The notes beneath the pieces were generated by a model. The model was not told where the DNA came from and did no database searches. It worked only from the letters and a program-made list of their open reading frames with translations. Below are positions 34,479 to 43,025 of a stretch of 64,000 bases of DNA, in pieces (positions within the stretch are counted from its first letter, which is position 1; every line of letters starts with the position of its first letter). The stretch covers positions 124,001 through 188,000 of the forward strand of contig NZ_JAKZKT010000001.1 in NCBI RefSeq assembly GCF_022808645.1, read 5' to 3'. The translations under genes and the position numbers were made by a program. The DNA comes from Bacillus litorisediminis. GTDB taxonomy: Bacteria > Bacillota > Bacilli > Bacillales > JC228.

Positions 34479-36235
34479 TGGTGATCACCTCCGCCCACAG
34501 CTGTTTCAAGCTGCTGGTGCAAATACTGTTCGTGATACCATCCATCTTTTTTCTTCATAAGGATTTCATGTGTTCCTTCTTCTACAATCTTCCCATCATC
34601 TAATACGATAATCCAATCGGCATGCTGAACTGCTGATAATCGATGGGTCGTGATGATTGTGGTTTTTCCCGAACGTTCTCTGCGAATATTTTCAATAATT
34701 CTTGACTCTGTCTTTGCATCGACGGCTGACAGGGAGTCGTCTAAAATTAAGATTTCAGGATCTTTAATTAAAGCCCGCGCAATCGAAATTCGCTGTTTTT
34801 GCCCGCCAGACAGCGCTACACCCTTTTCCCCGACAAGCGTTTCTAAGCCATCTGGCAGAAACTGAATATCCTGATCAAAGGCTGCCAATTCGATTGCCTT
34901 TCTTAACTCTTCCGCTGTTGCATTGGGCTTCCCGAATAAAATATTTTCTTTTACGGTTTTAGAAAACAGAGTATGATCCTGGGGTACATACCCTATGAAC
35001 TCTCGAACTTGTTCAATTGTTTGCTGTTCAATGGGGATACCTGAAATCGTTAGTTCACCCTTACCCTTGGGATAGTATTTTAGTAACTGCTTCACAAAAG
35101 TGGTTTTCCCGCTTCCCGTTTTCCCTACAATCCCTAAGGTTTCCCCCCGATTAAAATGAACCTGAATCTGATCGAGATTTGGTACATTAGACGTTGGATA
35201 TTGAAAAGACACACGATTATACCCGACGCTTTCCGGTTTTGTTACTAAAATTGGCTCTTTAGCATCCGCAACATCCTGCTGATAGGAAAGCGTATTTTGC
35301 AGACGATCAAGAGAAGCACTCCCCCGCTGCATCACATTAATGAGCTCTCCCACTGCAAACATCGGCCAGATCATCATACCCAGATATACGTTAAACGTGA
35401 CAAGGTCACCTAATGAAATCGTTTGCTGGAATACTAAATAGGAACCGTATCCTAAGCCAATCAGATAGCTGATTCCGACTAATACTTTAATTATCGGACC
35501 AAATAAGGAATCGATTTTGGCGACAGCTAGGTTTTTCTCATAAACGTCCTCTGTCATCTTACTAAACCTTGCCTCATCTGCCCGTTCTTGCACATAAGCG
35601 CGGATAACACGGACACCAGATACGGATTCCAATACCCGGTTATTCATCTCTCCAAATGTGTCCTGTGCGATTGTGAAGCGCTTATGAATTTTCTCTCCTA
35701 AAATCTTTATGAGATATGCCATGACAGGTAATGGTATGATTGCTGCAAGAGTCAGTTTCCAGCTAATCATAAACCCCATCGCAAATAGAACGGTAATCAT
35801 AAAAATACTGCTGTCCATTAGCGTTAATATCCCAAAGCCGGCAGTTGTGGAAATAGCTTTCAAATCATTGGTCCCGCGAGCCATTAAGTCACCCGTTCTA
35901 AATTTTTCATAAAAGACGGGTGTCATTTTTAATAAATGATTCATAAATTTAGAGCGTAATTTTCTTTCAACGACATAGGCTCCCCCAAATAGTTTGTTAA
36001 CCCACACATACGTCAAACTATAAGAAACGACAGCAATCCCCAACAACCCGAGGATATATTTTACCATCAGTTCATTTGTTAAGATTCCCTGATGAATATC
36101 ATCAATCGCCATACCCACTAATCTTGCCGGCATAATATCCGTGATACCGACAATGGCCAAAAAGATCAGTGCAATCGTATAACGTTTCCATTCTTCTTTA
36201 AAAAACCATGATAATTGTCTAAACACCTTAAACAT
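34475..36235 (-). CDS. bmrC: Heterodimeric multidrug ABC exporter subunit BmrC (YheI)
   Basis: 586 aa, six TM helices then ATPase: GKTGSGKTT, LSGGQKQRISIARALI and Walker B ILILDDSLSAVD. The catalytic Glu is replaced by Asp, the hallmark of the degenerate site in these heterodimers. The start is preceded by a weak GAGTAGG site and by two short ORFs and an attenuator (36268-36606), so expression is likely induced by translation-blocking antibiotics, as for B. subtilis bmrCD. Confidence 0.92.
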   Translation of the reverse strand: MFKVFRQLSWFFKEEWKRYTIALIFLAIVGITDIMPARLVGMAIDDIHQGILTNELMVKYILGLLGIAVVSYSLTYVWVNKLFGGAYVVERKLRSKFMNHLLKMTPVFYEKFRTGDLMARGTNDLKAISTTAGFGILTLMDSSIFMITVLFAMGFMISWKLTLAAIIPLPVMAYLIKILGEKIHKRFTIAQDTFGEMNNRVLESVSGVRVIRAYVQERADEARFSKMTEDVYEKNLAVAKIDSLFGPIIKVLVGISYLIGLGYGSYLVFQQTISLGDLVTFNVYLGMMIWPMFAVGELINVMQRGSASLDRLQNTLSYQQDVADAKEPILVTKPESVGYNRVSFQYPTSNVPNLDQIQVHFNRGETLGIVGKTGSGKTTFVKQLLKYYPKGKGELTISGIPIEQQTIEQVREFIGYVPQDHTLFSKTVKENILFGKPNATAEELRKAIELAAFDQDIQFLPDGLETLVGEKGVALSGGQKQRISIARALIKDPEILILDDSLSAVDAKTESRIIENIRRERSGKTTIITTHRLSAVQHADWIIVLDDGKIVEEGTHEILMKKKDGWYHEQYLHQQLETAVGGGDHQ

Positions 36236-36267
36236 AAATTCTACCTACTCTCTGTCTTTTCTTTCGA

Positions 36268-36324
36268 CTAGCCGCTCTCTGGATCTCCTTTGTAAAATCC
36301 TTTCTTTCCATTGATTTGAATCAT
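36268..36324 (-). CDS. 18-codon upstream ORF between attenuator and bmrC
   Basis: MIQINGKKGFYKGDPESG, opened by an excellent SD (GGGAGG, 7 nt before ATG) that is better than that of bmrC. It ends 32 nt before the bmrC ATG. It may load ribosomes for coupled or regulated translation of bmrC. No homologue recalled. Confidence 0.45.
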   Translation of the reverse strand: MIQINGKKGFYKGDPESG

Positions 36325-36407
36325 AATAATTCCTCCCTAGTTTTTTCTTGAAAATGATTTATCTGAAAAACGGGGGCTACCCGCTGTTCATTAGAAATAC
36401 ATAAAGT

Positions 36408-36449
36408 AAAAAAAGGCATACCGCACCTGTGGTACGGCATACCTTTTTA
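36408..36449 (-). terminator. Attenuator terminator of bmrCD
   Basis: On minus: GGTATGCCGTACC, 3-nt loop, GGTGCGGTATGCC, then T7. All 13 pairs form, three to four as G-U. The 3' arm shares the 9-mer GCGGTATGC with the leader-peptide codons at 36567-36575, allowing an alternative pairing. Confidence 0.85.
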
Positions 36450-36519
36450 ATTCATACCGATTCCTTCAGATTGCAGCATAAGGCCGCAACCTAGAATCCT
36501 ATAGAAATATAAAAGAATA

Positions 36520-36606
36520 TTATGAACTATAAACGGAGCTAGGCTGCGCCATCATATTTAATTTTTGCATACCGCCAATAATGAATAGAAAATCGATTAA
36601 AATCAT
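36520..36606 (-). CDS. Leader peptide of bmrCD (BmrB-like, 28 aa)
   Basis: MILIDFLFIIGGMQKLNMMA then QPSSVYSS, with SD AAAGGAG. It precedes an intrinsic terminator and the exporter operon. B. subtilis bmrB plays this part: drug-stalled ribosomes on the leader change the fold of the downstream RNA and allow readthrough. The segment GGCGGTATGC within codons 11-14 repeats the terminator 3' arm. Confidence 0.72.
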   Translation of the reverse strand: MILIDFLFIIGGMQKLNMMAQPSSVYSS

Positions 36607-36840
36607 GACACAACAGCTCCTTTCGTTTACATTTTTTTCATATGCTCTGTAAGATTACCATCGTTCCCAAGTAGTGTCAATATAAATTTTTAGAAAATTA
36701 TTGACAGAAGAAGCTTTGAGCACTGCATTTCAGCCTTTATTATTGCAATTCGGTTTTTTTGATTACAAATTGGTAAATGACCCAGAAAATTCTCTCGTCT
36801 ACCGTATGATTATTATATAAGCTAAATAGAGGTGAATCTT

Positions 36841-36993
36841 ATGAATGAACCTAATACTCCCTCTGTTCATCCTACCATCAAAAAATGCATGCTGCACCTG
36901 GATATCTTGGGTGCTGACGACAAAATTAAACAAATTGTATATATGTATATGGAAGGACTAAAAAAAGAAATTGAAAAACAACAGGAAGCATAA
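36841..36993 (+). CDS. 50-aa hypothetical protein
   Basis: MNEPNTPSVHPTIKKCMLHL, then an amphipathic helix with KIKQIVYMYMEGLKKEIEKQ. SD AGAGGTGA. Helical hairpin-like small protein, size and layout reminiscent of Spo0E-like or sporulation small proteins, but the signature is absent. Not assigned. Confidence 0.6.
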   Translation: MNEPNTPSVHPTIKKCMLHLDILGADDKIKQIVYMYMEGLKKEIEKQQEA

Positions 36994-37059
36994 GTACTGG
37001 CGTCGTGATGGCCAGAAGTATATGATATGAACGAAGTGCACTGCAGGGGGATTCATAAA

Positions 37060-37103
37060 AGAAAAAGAACTCTCATGCTCATCTTGAAGCATTGAGAGTC
37101 CTT
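37060..37103 (-). terminator. thiT terminator
   Basis: On minus: ACTCTCAATGC ... GCATGAGAGT then TCTTTTTCTTTT. Confidence 0.82.
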
Positions 37104-37108
37104 TGACA

Positions 37109-37708
37109 TTAGGCTGTTTTATTAACTGAAAGATCTTTTCTCATCATTTGGTTTGGTGCTGTTAAAAGCAGCAGATATACAATTACAGCTGTAATAATGA
37201 TAGATGGAATCATATAGCCGCCGTTGTAGGTTAGCGAATATAGCCAAATAGGCTGTCCTGGTGGTGCCCATTGTGCAAAGAACGTAATACCTGAAATAAA
37301 ATGGATGAAATAACGTAAAAGTCCGCCAACGACCGTTCCTGCAATCGAATAGGCTAAAAGCTTTCCTTTATTCTGACTGATTAAAGCATTCTGGACTGGT
37401 TTCGCAAAAAGACCAGCAAATCCGACTAATGCAAATGCCAGCGAATAGTCAAAAATAATTTGCAGAAAGTATAGAATCGTTGCAAAACCGTTTACTAGCT
37501 GAATCGATCCTAATAAAAACCCAGTTAATAATCCGCCTTTTAATCCCCATCTAAATGCCATTAAAACAACAGGTACCATCGCAATCGAAATGGAACCCCC
37601 CTGTGGCCAAATACTTTTCATAAGAATACCAGAAAGATAATCTAATAAAAATGCAATTGCAGTGAAAATGGCCACCTCTACAATGAATAGAGTTGATCTT
37701 GTTTGCAT
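37109..37708 (-). CDS. thiT: Thiamine ECF transporter S component ThiT (YuaJ)
   Basis: 199 aa, six TM helices. Conserved substrate-site segments IWPQGGSISIAMVPV, RWGLKGGLLTG and ITFFAQWAPPGQPIWLYSLTYNG identify ThiT, which binds thiamine and uses the shared EcfAA'T module. ATG 37708 follows AAAGGGGA; an extension to 37750 has no SD. The TPP riboswitch upstream confirms the substrate. Confidence 0.96.
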   Translation of the reverse strand: MQTRSTLFIVEVAIFTAIAFLLDYLSGILMKSIWPQGGSISIAMVPVVLMAFRWGLKGGLLTGFLLGSIQLVNGFATILYFLQIIFDYSLAFALVGFAGLFAKPVQNALISQNKGKLLAYSIAGTVVGGLLRYFIHFISGITFFAQWAPPGQPIWLYSLTYNGGYMIPSIIITAVIVYLLLLTAPNQMMRKDLSVNKTA

Positions 37709-37753
37709 AAAAAATCCCCTTTCTTTTTGGAGGGGGAGTGAACGAACCATTTC

Positions 37754-37787
37754 TCAAAAAAAATAAAGCAATGCTAAAAGCACTGCA
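37754..37787 (-). terminator. Expression-platform terminator of the TPP riboswitch
   Basis: On minus: GCAGTGC, loop TTTTA, GCATTGC, TTTATTTTTTTT. It stands between aptamer and thiT SD, so TPP binding would end transcription. Confidence 0.82.
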
Positions 37788-37805
37788 CGCTGGACGAAAT
37801 GGTAA

Positions 37806-37893
37806 ACCACATCCCTACGCTAGTACTAACTAACAGGTTCGAAGGGTCTGAACAAAGTTCACTCTCAGCCGTATACAGGCTCCCCTTGTGGAA
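37806..37893 (-). ncRNA. TPP (THI-box) riboswitch aptamer
   Basis: On minus the conserved segments are in order: ACAAGGGGAGCC, GGCTGAGAGTGAAC, CAGACCCTTCGAACCTG and TAGCGTAGGGATGTGG. The CUGAGA and ACCCUU...GAACCUG blocks are the pyrimidine-sensing core. Confidence 0.97.
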
Positions 37894-38030
37894 AAATAAA
37901 TATATTAAGTTCACATTCATTATAGGAAAGGGATAGAGAAATTGCAATGAAAACCTTTTATTGTTAGCAGGAAACTCAGAATAAGTTCTAGAAATGTATA
38001 AAGAAAACATGTTCAAAAGGGGAAATTGGG

Positions 38031-39152
38031 ATGTTTGCAACTAAGCTTCACATTCATGATTATTTGGAATCCTATAAATATTCTTTGCTCGAAAGGTGGA
38101 GCAAAAAAATTATAGTCTCTTCAAATGATCCCTTTCAAGGAAATATTCTAAAAAACGGCGAGCTTATGTTTTCTATTGTCCAAAAATCTATTATGACACC
38201 TTACGAGCAAATGAAGCCACAAATAGAAATACTGGCTAAAAAGGTAGCTGAGGAAAGAGTGGCTGCAGAATTCAACATTGGAGAATTTGTTTATAACGTA
38301 AGCATTGGCAGAAGTGAAATATTTCATCATTTATACCAGCTAGATCTCAAAGAAAAACATTTGTTTTTGCAAGAAATCTTCGATAATATCAATCAATGTT
38401 TTGATCGCTTCTTATATTGCGCAGTCAGTCATTATGACGAACTAAAAGATAAAATCATTGAAGAAAAAAATAGCTTTATTAATCAATCTCATAAAGATCG
38501 GTTAACTTTGCTTGGTCAAATGACATCTAGTTTTATCCATGAGTTTCGCAATCCATTAACATCGATTCAAGGGTTTGTACAGCTTCTGCGTTCCGATCAT
38601 CCGACTGTCCCATATCTTGATATTATTGCAGGAGAAATTGAACAATTAAACTTTCGGATTTCCCAATTCCTCCTTCTCTCTAAAAAAGAATTAATTGGAA
38701 AAGAAAAGGGAAAAATTGATTTGCAGCTTTTAATCGAAGAAATCCTTTCTTTTCTTTATCCCAGTTTATTAGGTGCAAAAGTAGAAATATGCAAGCAATT
38801 ACAGTCAGATACTTACATCTTTGGATACCAGGATGAACTCCGGCAAGTCTTTATGAACATCCTATTTAATGCAATTGATGTTCTGCAAAACTATCGGCTA
38901 GATCCAAAAATTTATATACATTCCTATACATATGATAATCAAGTAGTCGTTAAAATTTCTAACAATGGACCTGTAATCCCGCCTGATTTAATTAAAACCA
39001 TATTTGAACCGTTTGTCACCACAAAACAGTTAGGGACTGGCCTCGGACTATTTGTTTGTAAAGAAATTATCGAAAAACATAAAGGCACACTAGAGTGTAT
39101 CTCCAATTCGGAGCAAACAACTTTTACTATGACTTTTCCAGCTCATCTATAA
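38031..39152 (+). CDS. Soluble sensor histidine kinase (sporulation-kinase-like)
   Basis: 373 aa. N-terminal ~150 residues form an all-helical, RsbR-N/HisK_N-like sensor with no TM helix. H-box SSFIHEFRNPLTSIQGF gives His at about 168; N-box NILFNAIDVL; G2 TGLGLFVCKEII. This resembles the phosphorelay kinases feeding Spo0F. No response regulator is adjacent. SD AAGGGG. Confidence 0.85.
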   Translation: MFATKLHIHDYLESYKYSLLERWSKKIIVSSNDPFQGNILKNGELMFSIVQKSIMTPYEQMKPQIEILAKKVAEERVAAEFNIGEFVYNVSIGRSEIFHHLYQLDLKEKHLFLQEIFDNINQCFDRFLYCAVSHYDELKDKIIEEKNSFINQSHKDRLTLLGQMTSSFIHEFRNPLTSIQGFVQLLRSDHPTVPYLDIIAGEIEQLNFRISQFLLLSKKELIGKEKGKIDLQLLIEEILSFLYPSLLGAKVEICKQLQSDTYIFGYQDELRQVFMNILFNAIDVLQNYRLDPKIYIHSYTYDNQVVVKISNNGPVIPPDLIKTIFEPFVTTKQLGTGLGLFVCKEIIEKHKGTLECISNSEQTTFTMTFPAHL

Positions 39153-39168
39153 GCGCAATCATAAATGT

Positions 39169-39196
39169 GGAGGACAAAACCTTTTGTCCTCCTTTA
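39169..39196. terminator. Convergent terminator kinase/GDPD
   Basis: GGAGGACAAAA, 2 nt, TTTTGTCCTCC; nearly perfect palindrome. Confidence 0.82.
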
Positions 39197-40120
39197 GTTT
39201 TCGGCCAAAATCTCTAACAATAAATCGGGACGGTCAGTTATGATTCCGTCTGCCCCTCGGTCAATCAGCTTCTCCATCGTTTCTTTATCGTTAATCGTCC
39301 AATAATAAATTCTCATACCCCGATTGTGAGCATTTTCTATGATATAATCCTTTGTTAAATCAATTTCCCCCTCATGCAGCGGCAGCTGAAAGGCATGAAC
39401 TTTCGGTCGGTAAAGCGGCTGAATTGAAAGCATACTTGAGATAACGAAGTTTTTTACTTCCCCTCTGCCTCCTCCAAGTGCGACTTGATTGCCGCTAAAA
39501 TGCTGAAAAGAATCAACAATACTTTGATCAAACGAAACAACGAGTGTTTGATCCGCCATATCATATGTATCAATCAGTTCCCAAAGCTTTTGCACGACTT
39601 CATCCATTCTGTTACGCGGATTATTATGTTTAATCTCGATCATCATATAGTGATTTGGAAAAGCTTCAAATATTTCTTGGACCGTTGGGATTTTTACTCC
39701 TTTTCCCCGATAAGTATAATTCCCGTTCTCATCTTGAAAGTTGAATCCTGCATCCAATTCTTTTAACTCTTTTAATGTAAAAGATTCTACCTTCCCGGTA
39801 CCATTCGTTGTTCGATCCACAGTAGCATCATGAATCGCAACTAGATGTCCGTCTTTCGTAATATGGACATCAAACTCAAGTACATCTGCTCCCAGTCGGG
39901 CAGCCTTTTCAAAAGCAGCCATTGTACTCGACGGAGCTAAATCTGCTCCGCCTTGATGAGCAATCACCAACGGTTTTTTTGTCTCAAGAAAGGGATGCAC
40001 GTCAGCTTTTTGGCCTGGCAGAGCTAAAAGTAACACAGTGAAGCCAATCAGTACTAATAACGAAATCTTGAGAATCCTGCTTAGCGTGCTTTTTCTTCTT
40101 TCGTATTCGACATTTCCCAT
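39194..40120 (-). CDS. Membrane-anchored glycerophosphodiester phosphodiesterase
   Basis: 308 aa. One N-terminal TM helix (ISLLVLIGFTVLLLALP) then a GDPD TIM barrel: VIAHQGGADLAPSSTMAAF replaces the more common HRG..PENT, with VLEFDVHITKDGHLVAIHD keeping the metal ligands and catalytic His. It releases glycerol-3-phosphate from glycerophosphodiesters at the cell surface. SD GGGAGAATG. Confidence 0.88.
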   Translation of the reverse strand: MGNVEYERRKSTLSRILKISLLVLIGFTVLLLALPGQKADVHPFLETKKPLVIAHQGGADLAPSSTMAAFEKAARLGADVLEFDVHITKDGHLVAIHDATVDRTTNGTGKVESFTLKELKELDAGFNFQDENGNYTYRGKGVKIPTVQEIFEAFPNHYMMIEIKHNNPRNRMDEVVQKLWELIDTYDMADQTLVVSFDQSIVDSFQHFSGNQVALGGGRGEVKNFVISSMLSIQPLYRPKVHAFQLPLHEGEIDLTKDYIIENAHNRGMRIYYWTINDKETMEKLIDRGADGIITDRPDLLLEILAEN

Positions 40121-40187
40121 CGGATCATTCTCCCAACATCAATTGATTGTGTACTCATTATAGCAAGTCTTGGGCATGTGTATGTAC

Positions 40188-40220
40188 AAAAAAATACGAC
40201 CTCCCTCTTAGGGAAATCGC
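40188..40220 (-). terminator. tatA terminator
   Basis: On minus: CGATTTCCCT, 3-nt loop, AGGGAGGTCG, then TATTTTTTT. The stem touches the tatA stop codon. Confidence 0.7.
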
Positions 40221-40390
40221 TATTGTTTGCCTTTTTCAGTATCGGAATCTTCCATAATTTCTCTCATTCCGCGTCGAAATTCGTGAATAGTTTTACCGGC
40301 TGCACGGCCGAGACTAGGTAACTTGGATGGTCCAAATATTAATAACCCTACTATTAAGATGACAATCGCTTCGCCAAATCCTATATTCAC
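40220..40390 (-). CDS. tatA: TatA-family twin-arginine translocase subunit
   Basis: 56 aa, MNIGFGEAIVILIVGLLIFG then PSKLPSLGRAAGKTIHEFRR: N-terminal TM helix, FGPxKLP hinge and amphipathic helix, as in TatA/TatE. GTG 40390 is 9 nt after AGGAG; ATG 40399 abuts it. No tatC is near, so it must use a TatC encoded elsewhere. Confidence 0.85.
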   Translation of the reverse strand: MNIGFGEAIVILIVGLLIFGPSKLPSLGRAAGKTIHEFRRGMREIMEDSDTEKGKQ

Positions 40391-40485
40391 AGCTAGCATC
40401 TCCTAGTGTTAAAGTATGATTCTCATTTAATATTATATTAAATTAAATTGAAAAGGAAAAGACATCGATACATAAATCGAATTTT

Positions 40486-41466
40486 TTAGCCAGGAGGAAT
40501 ATGTTTCATTTGATCAGTTGGCGGACTATTAAATTCAGTCATTATTTTTAGGGTTTCTCCATCAGTCTTCAGATGAACAGTACCATATATATCAGTCGGC
40601 AGGACGGAAACTCCAAGAATCTCATACCTTCTTAGGACATATAAACTTTGTAAAACATTAGCATTCATGATGACATATTCTGGAGATACCTGTCGGATAA
40701 AATGGATTGATGAAGAAGTCCCCCCTCCGTGATGCGGAGCTTCCATGACAGTCGCCCTTAATTGACTCCCATATAACGCAATCAGTTTTTCCTCCTGTTC
40801 ATTATAAATATCACCTGTAAATAAAAAACTATGATTCCCATATTCCAATTTTAAGACGAGAGAGCGATTATTGATATCGGCCACAGAATAGCTGTCACTG
40901 AGGGTTTTCGTTTGGTTTTTAAAGGGGTTTAGTACATTTATAGTTACATAGTTTCCTAATGAAAATGTTTGGTTGGCATGCAAGTATTGATAAGGAATCG
41001 AAGTCTCCTCTATTTTTGCCATCCACTCCAGATAAATGTCGGATATATGATCGATTTTTGGCAAATAAAATTGCTTTATTTTTTCCTCTTCCAATAATCG
41101 TAAAAATCCTCCAATATGATCATGATGAGGGTGAGTCGCAATAGCTAAATCTATTTTTTCAATTCCTAGGTGATTTAAATAACCGGATAAAAGGGATGAG
41201 GATTCTGGAATCCCTGCATCAATTAACATGGAGAATCCATCAGGGGTATAAATCAGCATAGAGGAACCAGATTTTTGCGTATAATCAAGGTAAAAGTAGT
41301 AGACATGCAGAGTCTCTCCGTCGCTTTCAAGCGGTGCATACAACTCTTCATTTGTATCCAAATCGGCTTGCACGGTGATTGAGTCATTTCGCTGAAAAAT
41401 CGTAGTGTATAAGAGAATGAGTAAAAAGATTAAAAGGGATGGATAGAAATAAAGTTTACTTTTCAA
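40486..41466 (-). CDS. Secreted metallo-beta-lactamase-fold hydrolase (ComEC C-domain-like)
   Basis: 326 aa. An N-terminal signal or anchor (LYFYPSLLIFLLILLYTTIF) precedes a metallo-beta-lactamase fold: ATHPHHDHIGG (HxHxDH), the GDI metal ligand in FTGDIYNEQ, and APHHGG. This architecture equals the soluble C-terminal domain of ComEC, proposed to degrade one DNA strand, but free-standing. TTG start with SD AAAGGGGGAG. Substrate unknown. Confidence 0.8.
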   Translation of the reverse strand: MKSKLYFYPSLLIFLLILLYTTIFQRNDSITVQADLDTNEELYAPLESDGETLHVYYFYLDYTQKSGSSMLIYTPDGFSMLIDAGIPESSSLLSGYLNHLGIEKIDLAIATHPHHDHIGGFLRLLEEEKIKQFYLPKIDHISDIYLEWMAKIEETSIPYQYLHANQTFSLGNYVTINVLNPFKNQTKTLSDSYSVADINNRSLVLKLEYGNHSFLFTGDIYNEQEEKLIALYGSQLRATVMEAPHHGGGTSSSIHFIRQVSPEYVIMNANVLQSLYVLRRYEILGVSVLPTDIYGTVHLKTDGETLKIMTEFNSPPTDQMKHIPPG

Positions 41467-41614
41467 CAGACACTCCCCCTTTCTCTATTTTATTTGAAAA
41501 AGGGGTCTTTTGTCCTAAATAATTCGCAAAATCTTTAGAAAATTTATGGGATATCGCAAAATTAGACGCAAGTCGGATAAAGAAAGTCAGTCCCCAATTA
41601 GGGAACTGACACGC

Positions 41615-41989
41615 TTAAGCATCTCCTTCCTTTACATGCCTAATCATATCATCTAATGAGTTAAACAATAGTGTGGGGTTCCATTCACCTTGTCCATTTT
41701 CGGCAGTAAAAACAGGAAATTCCACTTTAGTTACATCCACAAATAAGGGCTCACCCGTATCTAGGTTATACCCTATGACATACCAATCATCTTGCCAGGC
41801 TCCCTCTTCATCTTCAAGGATTGGGTTCCAATCCGCATCTACCCTATAACCGATTTGTCCCTCCTTGAATTCCTCTCTTCCGTAGAGATGAGCATGAATA
41901 GGGTCTTGCCCATCCTGATTTATTTCAACATCTTTGAATTCAATCGTTTCAATGATTTTGACCACGGTATCTAATTCCTCTGGTTCCAT
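41615..41989 (-). CDS. Acidic 124-aa hypothetical protein
   Basis: Highly acidic protein (MEPEELDTVVKIIETIEFKD at the start, then PILEDEEGAWQDDWYVIGYN). No TM helix. The layout with WYVIGYNLDTGEPLFVDV resembles immunity/SMI1-like or YxxD-type cytosolic proteins, but no family is certain. GTG 42001 is an alternative start. Confidence 0.6.
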   Translation of the reverse strand: MEPEELDTVVKIIETIEFKDVEINQDGQDPIHAHLYGREEFKEGQIGYRVDADWNPILEDEEGAWQDDWYVIGYNLDTGEPLFVDVTKVEFPVFTAENGQGEWNPTLLFNSLDDMIRHVKEGDA

Positions 41990-42140
41990 CTTATTCACCA
42001 CTCTTTTTATTATGTAAAATACTCAATTTTTGCATCGTCATGGGATATTTTTTCTGAATGACTGGTCTTGCCGGCTTGGTGAAACGATGCTGGGGCAGTT
42101 CAAAAGTCAAGCGGCTTAAGCATGTAATGGCCGCCTGCTC

Positions 42141-42377
42141 TCAGCCAAAGTAATCTTGATACGCTTCTTCTGCCTCTTCCCGTGTTCGATAGATGGAAAG
42201 CTTATTAGTAATCGGATAAAACGTATCAAAAATAAAAAGGGCTAGCTGATTCGGGTGATACGGATCATTTACAATGGCTGCCTCCTGAATCGTGGCAACA
42301 CTCTGGGTTTGCGGATTTCGATACATAACATACACAATCTGACCTGGATGATAATCTTCTGGTAAAGAGGTTTCCAT
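42141..42377 (-). CDS. SplA-like regulator
   Basis: 78 aa. YHPGQIVYVMYRNPQTQSV and NDPYHPNQLALFIFDTFYPI resemble SplA, the negative regulator of spore photoproduct lyase expression. No splB lies in the window, so if it is SplA it acts at a distance or has a different target. SD AAGGAAGGG. Family call from memory. Confidence 0.55.
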   Translation of the reverse strand: METSLPEDYHPGQIVYVMYRNPQTQSVATIQEAAIVNDPYHPNQLALFIFDTFYPITNKLSIYRTREEAEEAYQDYFG

Positions 42378-42453
42378 TTTTCACCCTTCCTTCTGTTTCA
42401 TTATGTCTCGAACCTGGCAAAAACTTGTGCCATTTCCTAATGGAAAGTAATTC

Positions 42454-42903
42454 CTACCCTTCATCATGGAACCGTTTAAATACTTTTTCTTCTCCATCGT
42501 TAAACCTCACCTTTACTTCCACAAGGCGAAAGTCCTCCCGAATCGGAAAGTGTGCAAATAGACGAGTCATAAGTTGTTCTGCATTTGTTTCTTTTGTTAA
42601 AGACAGACCTTTTAATTTTGGTTTTAAGAATTGATACGCCTCCTTACCATCCTGCTCTGTATTTTTGTCATGATCTGAATAGTTGGCATATATTTCATCA
42701 TCCATATAACGATATTGCGCCAAAAGCTTATCATCAATCCCATGGTATTTCACATCTAATTCAAAAAAAGAATATGGAAAAGGATTTTGTTTTGCTTGAA
42801 TCCCTTGATTTTGCTCCGTAATAGGCGGAGGGGGTGCTTGTTCTTGAGCCTCACAGCTCGTAATCACAAACAAAAGTATGAAAAGCTGCAGGATTTTCGG
42901 CAA
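42454..42903 (-). CDS. YusW-like lipoprotein
   Basis: 149 aa. Lipoprotein signal with VITSC (Cys about 17), a Pro/Gln linker (EAQEQAPPPPITEQNQG), then a YusW-like domain (PFSYFFELDVKYHG-type start, FRLVEVKVRFNDGEEKVFKRF end). Extracytoplasmic, function unknown. Confidence 0.7.
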   Translation of the reverse strand: MPKILQLFILLFVITSCEAQEQAPPPPITEQNQGIQAKQNPFPYSFFELDVKYHGIDDKLLAQYRYMDDEIYANYSDHDKNTEQDGKEAYQFLKPKLKGLSLTKETNAEQLMTRLFAHFPIREDFRLVEVKVRFNDGEEKVFKRFHDEG

Positions 42904-42980
42904 ATAAATTCACCTCTTTTACATACTTTTACTTAATTGATGCAAATCTATGTATGAAGTTTGGGAATTTTTTGCGAAAT

Positions 42981-43025
42981 AGAGGGACGGTTCTTGCGAT
43001 TTTGAAACGCAAGAACCGTCCCTCT
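42981..43025. terminator. 17-bp perfect hairpin at the ltaE 3' end
   Basis: AGAGGGACGGTTCTTGC, 11-nt loop, GCAAGAACCGTCCCTCT. Its right arm is part of a 28-nt direct repeat (43004-43031) present again upstream of ltaE at 44224-44251. Confidence 0.8.
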
